Assembly: GCF_014610845.1 (NCBI RefSeq)
Contig: NZ_JABTCG010000002.1
Span: forward strand, 1-64,000
DNA length: 64,000 bases
Direction of reading: 5' to 3'
Source of the DNA: Maribacter arenosus
GTDB lineage: Bacteria > Bacteroidota > Bacteroidia > Flavobacteriales > Flavobacteriaceae
Position 1 is the first letter of the stretch, and each line of letters opens with the position of its first letter. This document shows, in pieces, positions 1 through 7,750 of the stretch. A model generated the notes under the pieces. It had not been told where the DNA came from, did no database searches, and saw only the letters and a program-made list of their open reading frames with translations. A program made the position numbers and the translations under genes.

Positions 1-444
1 CCCTTCGGCTGCGCTCAGGATAAACTTCTCGTCCTAGCTTTTATACAAAAATAAATCCCGATATGTAAAAATACATCGGGATAAGGGAATATTCGTTGGC
101 CTACTAGGACTCCCTTCGGCTGCGCTCAGGATAAACTTCTCGTCCTAGCTTTTATACAAAAATAAATCCCGATATGTAAAAATACATCGGGATAAGGGAA
201 TATTCGTTGGCCTACTAGGACTCCCTTCGGCTGCGCTCAGGATAAACTTCTCGTCCTAGCTTTTATACAAAAATAAATCCCGATATGTAAAAATACATCG
301 GGATAAGGGAATATTCGTTGGCCTACTAGGACTCCCTTCGGCTTCGCTCAGGATAAACTTCTCGTCCTAGCTTTTACGCAAAAATAAATCCCGATACGTA
401 AAAGAACATCGGGATTAGGGAATATTCGTTGGCCTACTAGGACT
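1..444. repeat. Four tandem 111-bp repeats carrying the tRNA-Gln 3' end
   Basis: Four head-to-tail units begin at 1, 112, 223 and 334, each exactly 111 bp. Units 1-3 look identical; unit 4, next to the tRNA gene, differs at several bases. Every unit holds a CCTTCGGCT(G/T)CGCTCAGG segment, a hairpin (ATCCCGAT paired with ATCGGGAT), and ends with TGGCCTACTAGGACT, the last 15 bases of the adjacent tRNA-Gln read on the other strand. Unit 4 runs into the real tRNA. The array therefore multiplies the tRNA 3' end and its terminator. It may continue left of the window. No open reading frame is supported inside it. Confidence 0.95.
378..416 (-). terminator. Intrinsic terminator of tRNA-Gln
   Basis: Read on the minus strand just after the tRNA, AATCCCGAT and ATCGGGATT form a nine-pair stem over a 12-base loop, followed by a T-rich run (TTATTTTT). 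The same hairpin recurs in the other three tandem units, so the tRNA transcript faces up to four terminators in series. Confidence 0.75.
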
Positions 445-500
445 CGAACCTAGAACGACTGGACCAAAACCAGCTGTGTTGCCAATTACACCATAGGCCA
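430..500 (-). tRNA. tRNA-Gln (anticodon TTG)
   Basis: A 71-nt cloverleaf on the minus strand. The acceptor arms TGGCCTA and TAGGCCA pair over 7 bp, the T arm holds GGTTCGAGTCC, and the anticodon arm has the 7-base loop TTTTGGT, giving anticodon TTG at positions 34-36. CCA is not encoded after the acceptor stem apart from the stem's own GCCA end. The 3' terminal 15 bases are repeated three more times downstream in the tandem array. Confidence 0.95.
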
Positions 501-552
501 TTACCTTGCCTAACGAAAAAAAATCTATTGATTATTTCAGCATTAGAGCGTG

Positions 553-583
553 CAAATTTAAGACAAAGTTTGGTTTGCACAAA
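553..583 (-). promoter_or_regulatory. Bacteroidota-type promoter for tRNA-Gln
   Basis: On the minus strand TTTG (580-583) is followed after exactly 19 bases by TAAATTTG (553-560), a perfect match to the Bacteroidota sigma-A consensus TTTG-N19-TAnnTTTG. Transcription would start near 546, about 45 bases before the mature tRNA. Confidence 0.8.
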
Positions 584-703
584 CATTTTTAAAAACATTC
601 ATTCAAAAAAACAGCAGTCACCGCTGTTAAAGGTTTATCAAAAATATGGGAGCATATCTATATTAATTACTAAATTCGCCCACAAGGTAAAACCACGAAT
701 TGC

Positions 704-3700
704 ATGTTTTCAAAGAACTTCGAAAAATGGGACACCATACTCGGATGGGTCGTCTTCTTTATAGCCCTTATAACTTATAGCATTACCGTTGAACCCACCA
801 GTAGTTTTTGGGACGCCGGGGAATATATTGCCACCTCTGCCAAATTACAGGTTGGGCACCCTCCTGGGGCACCCTTGTTGCAAATGATAGGTGCCTTTTT
901 CGCCATGTTCGCCCTAGATCCCGATCAAGTTGCCCGTATGGTCAATTATGTTTCCGGTGTTAGCAGCTCATTCACCATTCTTTTCTTGTTTTGGACCATT
1001 ACCAATCTTACCAGAAAACTGATAGGAAAGAATGATACATTGACCAATAGCAAGTCTATTGCCGTTTTGGGTAGCGGACTTGTTGGCGCTTTGGCGTTTA
1101 CCTATTCGGACAGCTTTTGGTTCAATGCCGTAGAAACCGAAGTGTATGCCAGTGCAAGTTTTATTATGGCCCTGTTGCTCTGGTTAGGATTAAAATGGAC
1201 GGACCATTTAGACACCCCTCGTGGCAACCGCTGGCTTATTCTCATTTCATTTGTTGTAGGCTTGACCTTCGGGATACAATTTATGGGCTTTTTGGCCATA
1301 CCTTCCATTGGCCTGTTGTATTACTTTAAAAAATATAAAACCGTTACGGTAAAAAATTTCCTGCTAGCCAATATATTGGTGGTCGCCGTTCTAATGTTGG
1401 TCTACAAATTTTCATTGACCTATGTGCTAAAACTGTTTGGCTGGGCAGAGGTCTATTTTGTCAATAGCATAGGATTGCCCTTCAATTCCGGTTCCTTGAT
1501 TATGGGATTCCTTTTTATAGCCGCTTTTTATTTTGGATTGCGCTATACCCGTAAAAATGATTTTCGAATTGCCAATACCATTGTGCTTTGCATCATGTTT
1601 TTGTTTTTTGGTTTCTCCACGTGGTTACTATTGCCGATCCGGGCCAATGCCAATGTAGTGATCAATGAAAACAATCCGTCCGACGCGAGGTCATTATTGG
1701 CTTATTACAATAGGGAGCAATATCCTGGCGTAGATAGTCCTGTTTACGGGGCATATTATTCAGATATATTCGCGCCTGCCGGAAAGGAAATGGATGACAA
1801 ACCCAAGTATGAAAAAGATTTTGAGCAAGGTAAATATGTGATTGTCAACTATTATAAAAACGCCTTGCAGGACTCCAATGAAAAACACAAAGGTATTTTG
1901 CCCCGAATGTGGAGTGGTCAACATGCCGAAAACTACATGCGTTATTTTGGACCGTTGGATTTTAAGATGAAACAATCCAATGAAGAGCTACGACAAGCGG
2001 TAAACCAAGTAAAAACGGGTTATGCCAATGGCGAGATCGATGCAGAACAATACATCAGCTTTCTTAAGCGATTCGATGAATACCTCGAAGTACAACCCCC
2101 TACGGTTTGGCAGAATGTCAAGTACATGTTCGAGTTTCAGTTTGGGTATATGTACTGGCGTTATTTTATGTGGAATTTTGTCGGAAAGAACAACGATGTG
2201 CAAGGCCGATATGATGAAAATGGAAAATGGTTATCGGGAATACCCATCATAGACAGTGCTTTTCATGGCAGTCAAAAGAACTTGCCGAGTGACATCAAAG
2301 ACAATAAAGCCAGGAACACCTATTTCTTTTTACCCTTGATTCTTGGCATTATCGGGATCTTGTTCCAGGTATCGAAAAACCCAAAACAGTTTTGGGTTTT
2401 GTTCGTTTTCTTTTTGTTCACCGGTATCGCGATCCAGTTTTATACGAATCCGTATATATTCCAACCGCGGGAGAGGGATTATTCCCTTGTAGGATCATTC
2501 TATGTTTTTGCCTTGTGGATAGGATTGGGAGTCTATGGTCTGTTCGATGAATTTAAAAAATGGGTAAGTCCAAAAATATTGGCCCCGGCCGTAACCCTTG
2601 TGTGCCTATTGGCGGTGCCAACGGTAATGGCCGTACAAAATTGGGATGACCATGACCGATCCAACCGATACACGGCCGAATCCTCGGCGAAATCGTATTT
2701 GGATTCTTGCCAAAAAGATGCAGGGGCCATTCTGTTCACTATTGGGGACAATGATACTTTTCCGCTATGGTATGCCCAAGAAATCGAAAATTATAGGACC
2801 GATGTGCGTATCGTTTGCACCAGTCTTTTCGAGACAGATTGGTATGTTGACCAAATGAAACGCAAGGCTTATTCAAGTGACCCGATACCATCCCAAATCA
2901 CCCATGATAAATATCGATGGGGATCCAGGGACGTTCTATACTTTCAAAATGTAGACCCTTTATTCAGTCGTGAAGTATCTAAAAGCAGATGGAATATCAA
3001 GGATTTTATCGACTGGATCGATAGCGACAAGCCCCAGACCAAGTTCAAATTTTTCTTGGAACAACAAGATGTCGATGTTGACGAATATCCAGAGAATACA
3101 CAAAACCTAGTGTATTACCCAACCCAGAAAATTCGTATCCCGGTTAATAAAAAGAATGCATTGGAAAGTGGACTTGTAAAAGCCAAGGATTCGGCTTTGA
3201 TCGTTGATTATATCGATATCGACCTGCCGGGGGCGATTACCAAGAAAAGTATGATGATGTTGGATATTGTCGCCAATAACGATTGGAAACGGCCCCTTTA
3301 TTTCTCCGGTGGAAGTTTTGATGATGCCGAATTCATTTGGATGAAAGACTATCTGCAATTAGATGGAATGGCCTATAAACTGGTGCCGATCAAAACAGAA
3401 CGCAGCAATTCCTTTGATATGGGTAGAATAGATACCGACCTTATGTACGATATCGTCACAAAATGGGACTGGGGCAATTCTGGTAGTCATGATATTTACC
3501 ACGACCCGCAAACCAGGGTTCAAGGTATTTCGTACCGAAGTAATTTAGCGCGCTTAATGGAAAAGTTGATCCAAGAAAACAAAATAGATAGAGCCAAGGA
3601 TATCATAAACTTGGCGATGGAGAAAATGCCTGTGGCCTATTTTGGCTATTACCATTTTGTAGTGCCGTTCATTGATGGTTATTATAAGGTTGGGGAAACC

Positions 3701-4069
3701 ACAAAGGCCCATGACCTATATGCCACCCTAAAGAAAATATACCAAGAGCGATTAGAGTACTATGAAGGAATTCCGTTAGATCAGCAATACGACAAAATCG
3801 ATGCTATTATATCTGATATGGAATCGTACCGCAGATTGATCGATGTGCTTATTGGGAACAATGATAGGGAAATGGCCGAAAAGGAAACCTTGATCTTTAA
3901 TGAATACATTGACAAATTCAGTCATTTCTATAAAGATGAAATCCTAGAAGAAGAACCGGTCATGGACGCCGATCCAGATATGACAGATAGCAATGCAGTC
4001 GATAATACCAAAACGGGTAACAATGTACAGGAATTGGATACTGTTCTGGAAATGGATGGAAACCAATAA
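704..4069 (+). CDS. DUF2723 family multi-spanning membrane protein (putative GT-C glycosyltransferase)
   Basis: 1121 residues. The N-terminal half is strongly hydrophobic with many membrane segments (about residues 10-340 and 540-660). Its first external loop carries SFWDAGEYIATSAKL and GHPPGAPL, the hallmark of the DUF2723 family, which is related to protein O-mannosyltransferase-like GT-C enzymes; the acidic WDAGE motif sits where GT-C enzymes place their catalytic carboxylate. The second half (about 660-1121) is soluble with an acidic tail. Such proteins are near universal in Flavobacteriia, and a role in envelope glycan or glycoprotein assembly is inferred, not proven. It is a stand-alone gene, divergent from the tRNA. 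ATG at 704 keeps the first membrane helix intact. Confidence 0.85.
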   Translation: MFSKNFEKWDTILGWVVFFIALITYSITVEPTSSFWDAGEYIATSAKLQVGHPPGAPLLQMIGAFFAMFALDPDQVARMVNYVSGVSSSFTILFLFWTITNLTRKLIGKNDTLTNSKSIAVLGSGLVGALAFTYSDSFWFNAVETEVYASASFIMALLLWLGLKWTDHLDTPRGNRWLILISFVVGLTFGIQFMGFLAIPSIGLLYYFKKYKTVTVKNFLLANILVVAVLMLVYKFSLTYVLKLFGWAEVYFVNSIGLPFNSGSLIMGFLFIAAFYFGLRYTRKNDFRIANTIVLCIMFLFFGFSTWLLLPIRANANVVINENNPSDARSLLAYYNREQYPGVDSPVYGAYYSDIFAPAGKEMDDKPKYEKDFEQGKYVIVNYYKNALQDSNEKHKGILPRMWSGQHAENYMRYFGPLDFKMKQSNEELRQAVNQVKTGYANGEIDAEQYISFLKRFDEYLEVQPPTVWQNVKYMFEFQFGYMYWRYFMWNFVGKNNDVQGRYDENGKWLSGIPIIDSAFHGSQKNLPSDIKDNKARNTYFFLPLILGIIGILFQVSKNPKQFWVLFVFFLFTGIAIQFYTNPYIFQPRERDYSLVGSFYVFALWIGLGVYGLFDEFKKWVSPKILAPAVTLVCLLAVPTVMAVQNWDDHDRSNRYTAESSAKSYLDSCQKDAGAILFTIGDNDTFPLWYAQEIENYRTDVRIVCTSLFETDWYVDQMKRKAYSSDPIPSQITHDKYRWGSRDVLYFQNVDPLFSREVSKSRWNIKDFIDWIDSDKPQTKFKFFLEQQDVDVDEYPENTQNLVYYPTQKIRIPVNKKNALESGLVKAKDSALIVDYIDIDLPGAITKKSMMMLDIVANNDWKRPLYFSGGSFDDAEFIWMKDYLQLDGMAYKLVPIKTERSNSFDMGRIDTDLMYDIVTKWDWGNSGSHDIYHDPQTRVQGISYRSNLARLMEKLIQENKIDRAKDIINLAMEKMPVAYFGYYHFVVPFIDGYYKVGETTKAHDLYATLKKIYQERLEYYEGIPLDQQYDKIDAIISDMESYRRLIDVLIGNNDREMAEKETLIFNEYIDKFSHFYKDEILEEEPVMDADPDMTDSNAVDNTKTGNNVQELDTVLEMDGNQ

Positions 4070-4163
4070 AAAAAATCATTCCAACTGTCCTACGGCAGTA
4101 AAACAGAAACCGAATTGAAGTCCTAAGCTAACAAATTCCTAATAAAAGGGAATCACTAATCGA

Positions 4164-4460
4164 TTACACGTATTCATTAAGGATACCGATAAGGGTATTG
4201 GCATCCTGTTCCCCGCTCTGGCGCCATACCATTTCACCCTTTTTGTAAATCATAAGGGTGGGCAATCCCTTGACACGAAGGGCTTGGGAAAGTTCCTTAT
4301 TCTTATCAACATCGATCTTAATGACCTTGCCTTTATCGCCAAGGGCGGCAGCAACATCCCTAAGTACAGGATGCATTGCCGTTGATTGTTCGTTCCATTC
4401 TGCATAGAAATCCAACAAAACTGGAACTTGTAAATCTATCAGTTCACCAAACTTAGACAT
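4164..4460 (-). CDS. Thioredoxin-fold protein lacking the CXXC active site
   Basis: 98 residues, full thioredoxin length. The fold signature is clear: VLLDFYAEW before the active-site helix, KVIKIDVDKNKEL in the third strand, and the cis-proline segment VKGLPTLMIYK. Where thioredoxins carry WCGPC this protein reads WNEQS, so both redox cysteines are gone, and no other cysteine is present in the chain. It therefore cannot be a disulfide reductase. It may act as a protein-binding scaffold or chaperone-like factor. It has no signal peptide, so it should be cytoplasmic. It lies between a convergent DUF2723 gene and a phosphoesterase gene on its own strand. Confidence 0.9.
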   Translation of the reverse strand: MSKFGELIDLQVPVLLDFYAEWNEQSTAMHPVLRDVAAALGDKGKVIKIDVDKNKELSQALRVKGLPTLMIYKKGEMVWRQSGEQDANTLIGILNEYV

Positions 4461-4552
4461 ATGTAGTTCTTTCGGTTACAATCCAAATGTAAGAAAAAAT
4501 GTTAAAAAACCTGTTTTTACTACGCTTTTGTAACTTTTTCTTGAAGTTAAAG

Positions 4553-5782
4553 TCATGTTAACGATTTTCTTTTCAATGTAATCACCGAAATTTCAGGCCA
4601 AATACCTACCCTTCCAGGATAACCTAAAAAGCCGAATCCACGATTCACATTGATAAATTGCCCCATTTCCTGATAAATACCTGCCCAATATTTATAGCGC
4701 CATTTAACCGGGCTCCATTTTACCCATCCTGGGATTTCAATTCCAAACTGCATCCCATGGGTATGACCGCTTAAGGTAAGATGATAATGGTAATCGTCGT
4801 TAATGACCACATCTTCCCAATGCGATGGATCATGGCTCATCAAGATTTTAAAATCATTCTTGGAAATGGCTTCCGTAGCTTTTGTTAGGTCACCTGCCTT
4901 TTTGAATCCGCCCCTACCCCAATTCTCAACACCGACCAAGGCAATTTTATCTTCCCCTTTTTCCAAATACCTACTTTCATTCAACAAAAGATCAAAACCG
5001 ATTTCACGCTGAAGGTTTTTTAGCGTTTCAAGATTTTCGCTTTTCAATTCCTCGGTTTCCCAAGTTACATAATCCCCATAATCATGGTTGCCCAAAATAG
5101 AGTATTTACCTTCTTTGGCCTCCAATCTGGCAAAGGTATCTTTCCATGGCATCATTTCCTCGGCCTTATTGTTCACAAGATCACCCGTGAACAAAATAAC
5201 ATCGCTCTGCTGCTCATTAACAAGATCGATGGCATATTCTATTTTCTTTCGGTTATCGAAACTACCGCTATGCACATCCGAAATCTGCGTAATCTGAAAT
5301 CCGTCGAAAGCCGCTGGCAGATCATCAAACTCCAATTGGTATTTTAGTACCTGAAAATTATATTTTCCACGATACATGCCATAAAGTAGAGCCCCAAACG
5401 GGATAGCGGCAATCCCCATGGCAATCATGCTTAAGAAACGTCTACGCTCAGGGAAACTGAATTCTTTACTGCCTCCGAACAACTTGTGATAGCTACCACT
5501 CAAAAAACGAAAAAGGTCTTCGGAGAAAAGAAAGATCACAGTGATTATATTAAAGGTAATTATGGTCAACAAAAAACCAAACGCATAACTTTTAGGACGG
5601 CTCAAGACCCGACCTGCATCATCACCCCAAGTAAATTGATATACAAAATTCAATAGTATTAACAAAGCAATACCTATATATGTAAAATACACCCAAGGGA
5701 ATCTGGTCACCGTTCTAAGGGCCTGTAGGGCATAGAAACAAAGAGCGCTATAAATCGCTATAAAAATTATCCAACGCAGCAT
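4553..5782 (-). CDS. Membrane-anchored calcineurin-like metallophosphoesterase
   Basis: 409 residues. About four hydrophobic segments occupy the first 140 residues, followed by a calcineurin-like phosphoesterase domain with the metal-ligand series SDVHSG (D-x-H), FTGDLVNN (GD), LGNHDYGD (GNH[DE]), MSHDPSHW (H) and GHTHGMQ (GHxH). All metal-binding residues are present, so a two-metal phosphoesterase is expected. The layout resembles the YkuE/YaeI family, some members of which hydrolyse lipid-linked phosphate such as UDP-diacylglucosamine; the substrate here is not known. It lies upstream of the thioredoxin-like gene on the same strand with about 90 bp between them, so cotranscription is possible. 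Confidence 0.88.
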   Translation of the reverse strand: MLRWIIFIAIYSALCFYALQALRTVTRFPWVYFTYIGIALLILLNFVYQFTWGDDAGRVLSRPKSYAFGFLLTIITFNIITVIFLFSEDLFRFLSGSYHKLFGGSKEFSFPERRRFLSMIAMGIAAIPFGALLYGMYRGKYNFQVLKYQLEFDDLPAAFDGFQITQISDVHSGSFDNRKKIEYAIDLVNEQQSDVILFTGDLVNNKAEEMMPWKDTFARLEAKEGKYSILGNHDYGDYVTWETEELKSENLETLKNLQREIGFDLLLNESRYLEKGEDKIALVGVENWGRGGFKKAGDLTKATEAISKNDFKILMSHDPSHWEDVVINDDYHYHLTLSGHTHGMQFGIEIPGWVKWSPVKWRYKYWAGIYQEMGQFINVNRGFGFLGYPGRVGIWPEISVITLKRKSLT

Positions 5783-5839
5783 AATGGGGTTTTTAACAAA
5801 GATATTTCTTTAAAAAATGTTGTTGCTACCATTTACGGT

Positions 5840-6562
5840 TTATTTAACTTCCTTCACTACTTTTCGCAAGACGTCGACATTCGAGACAAAAACACCCTCA
5901 TCCCTCAAGAACGAAGGGGTGTTCATCGAAATGTGTGGGGTGGCATTCAGGCGCTTTTCATAAACTGTTCCCGATAAATGCACTGCAAGAAACCCACCGA
6001 TCTTAAATTGATGAACGTTATCGGCGGTTACACCGCTTCCTGGCATTATAATGCATGAGGATGCTTGCCTGTTCAATTCGGACAATAGACCGATTCCTTC
6101 CAAGGCCGATTTTTTCTGGCCTGACGAAAGAATATAATCCACTCCTAAATCTTCCAATTGTTTTAAGGTTTCTGTGGGATTTAACACCCAATCAAATGCC
6201 CTATGGAAGGTAAATTTTAAATCCCCTGAGGCATCAACCAATTTTTTGGTTCGTTCAACATCCAAGGTCAAATCGGTATTCAATACCCCCGAAACAATAC
6301 CATCGAAACCCATTTTAACGCAAAGTGCGATATTCATAAGCATAATATCGAATTCCCCATCGGTATAGGAAAAATCCCCACTTCGTGGACGAATAAGCAC
6401 ATGCACAGGGATATTAATTTGCCCTTTTATCGCCTTCAAAAGTCCATACGAAGGCGTAATTCCACCTACGGCCAACTCAGAACAAAGCTCAATTCTATCG
6501 GCTCCACATTTTTCCGCATTCAAGGCAGATTGCAATGAATTGGCACAAACTTCTACTAACAT
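5840..6562 (-). CDS. cutC: Copper homeostasis protein CutC
   Basis: CutC family, a TIM-barrel cytoplasmic protein of about 240 residues. The start MLVEVCANSLQSA is the family's typical N-terminus, followed by GADRIELCSELAVGGITPSYG and IPVHVLIRPRSGDFSY, both diagnostic. I chose ATG at 6562 because the longer frame (to 6598) adds twelve residues that do not belong to the family and crowds the divergent gene at 6605. CutC was first linked to copper tolerance, but its biochemical function is still disputed. The last residues (VVKEVK) are complete. Confidence 0.92.
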   Translation of the reverse strand: MLVEVCANSLQSALNAEKCGADRIELCSELAVGGITPSYGLLKAIKGQINIPVHVLIRPRSGDFSYTDGEFDIMLMNIALCVKMGFDGIVSGVLNTDLTLDVERTKKLVDASGDLKFTFHRAFDWVLNPTETLKQLEDLGVDYILSSGQKKSALEGIGLLSELNRQASSCIIMPGSGVTADNVHQFKIGGFLAVHLSGTVYEKRLNATPHISMNTPSFLRDEGVFVSNVDVLRKVVKEVK

Positions 6563-6604
6563 ATTGCTTATATTTAACACTCTAAAATTAAGTAACACCT
6601 GCCG

Positions 6605-7600
6605 ATGAAACGAAGAAAGTTCTTAAAAAATTCCAGTACGCTTACCGCCGGAATGATTTCTGCCCCTTTATTGGCATCATGCCAGGACCCTAAAATTATT
6701 GAGACAAATCTAGCTGAAAATCCCAGCGGTACGAAACCTATTGCTATCTGTACGTGGAATTTTGAAAATGCCACTGCGAAAGCTTGGGAAGTGCTCAAAG
6801 AGGGAGGCAGTGCTTTGGATGCGGTTGAACAGGGTGTTATGGTCGAAGAGGCCGATATTAACAACCAGACGGTTGGTAAAGGAGGCCGACCTGACAGGAA
6901 TGGAAACGTGACCTTGGATGCCTGTATCATGGATAAGGATGGCAATTGTGGGGCCGTGCTTTGTATACAGAATATTGCACACCCTATCTCGGTAGCAAGG
7001 AAAGTAATGGAAGAAACACCCCACGTGATGTTAGCTGGTAAAGGTGCCGAACTGTTTGGGTATGAAATGGGCTTTGAGAAAACCAGCCTACTTACCGAAA
7101 AATCGAAATTGGAATGGTTGGAATGGAAAAAAACATCGGAATACAAACCCATAATAAATATCGAAAACCACGATACCATTGGTATGTTGGCCATTGATAA
7201 GAACGGGGATATTTCGGGAGCATGTACAACAAGCGGTATGGCCTATAAATTTGCTGGGCGTGTTGGGGATTCCCCGATTGTAGGGGCCGGACTGTTTGTC
7301 GATAATGAAGTCGGCGGGGCAACAGCTACCGGGGTTGGCGAGGAAGTGGTACGTACGGTGGGCAGCTTTTTAATCGTAGAACTCATGCGACAGGGCAAAT
7401 CGCCACAAGAAGCCTGTGAAGAAGGTGTAAAGCGAATTTTGGCCAAAAACAAAGAAAATACCGACTTTCAAATTGGTTTTATCGCTATGAACAAAAAAGG
7501 GGAAACCGGTAGTTATTGCATTCAACCCGGGTTTACGTACCGGCAATATTCAGAAAGTGGACATGTGAATACCCCTTCGGATTCCTTTATAAAATCTTAA
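6605..7600 (+). CDS. N4-(beta-N-acetylglucosaminyl)-L-asparaginase (glycosylasparaginase), Tat-exported
   Basis: 331 residues. The N-terminus KRRKFLKNSS followed by a hydrophobic stretch and LLASC looks like a twin-arginine signal ending in a lipobox. The mature enzyme has the Ntn-hydrolase asparaginase layout: GGSALDAVEQGV early in the alpha chain, then NHDTIGMLAI, where cleavage before Thr191 would free the catalytic N-terminal threonine, followed by GACTTSGMAYKFAGRVGDSPIVGAG, the substrate-binding region. The close relative from Elizabethkingia removes GlcNAc-Asn from N-glycan-linked asparagine. A role in degrading glycopeptides outside the cytoplasm is inferred. It is divergent from cutC, 42 bp away. 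Confidence 0.9.
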   Translation: MKRRKFLKNSSTLTAGMISAPLLASCQDPKIIETNLAENPSGTKPIAICTWNFENATAKAWEVLKEGGSALDAVEQGVMVEEADINNQTVGKGGRPDRNGNVTLDACIMDKDGNCGAVLCIQNIAHPISVARKVMEETPHVMLAGKGAELFGYEMGFEKTSLLTEKSKLEWLEWKKTSEYKPIINIENHDTIGMLAIDKNGDISGACTTSGMAYKFAGRVGDSPIVGAGLFVDNEVGGATATGVGEEVVRTVGSFLIVELMRQGKSPQEACEEGVKRILAKNKENTDFQIGFIAMNKKGETGSYCIQPGFTYRQYSESGHVNTPSDSFIKS

Positions 7601-7750
7601 CCTATCTTTTATAGGGTACAAGACGAAACGCCCTTGTCCTTAGCCGATAAAAATTAACGACCCCTGCTAGAATGAAGTTTCTTTTCCAAGCATATGAATT
7701 AATGCCAAAAGCAATAATCTTCGTAGTTTTACGAAATTCAAAAAATTAAA

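Noticed and set aside
1-444. CRISPR array
   Set aside because: The repeats are adjacent and 111 bp long with no unique spacers, and no cas gene is present.
430-500. Attachment site of an integrated element
   Set aside because: The tRNA 3' end is repeated, but no integrase or mobile gene is visible in the window, so I only mention the idea as one explanation.
528-764. 78-codon plus-strand reading frame before the DUF2723 gene
   Set aside because: It overlaps the promoter of tRNA-Gln and the start of the larger gene, and shows no family or hydrophobic pattern.
6574-7194. 206-codon frame antisense to the glycosylasparaginase
   Set aside because: Chance antisense frame; the opposite strand encodes a clear enzyme with active-site motifs.
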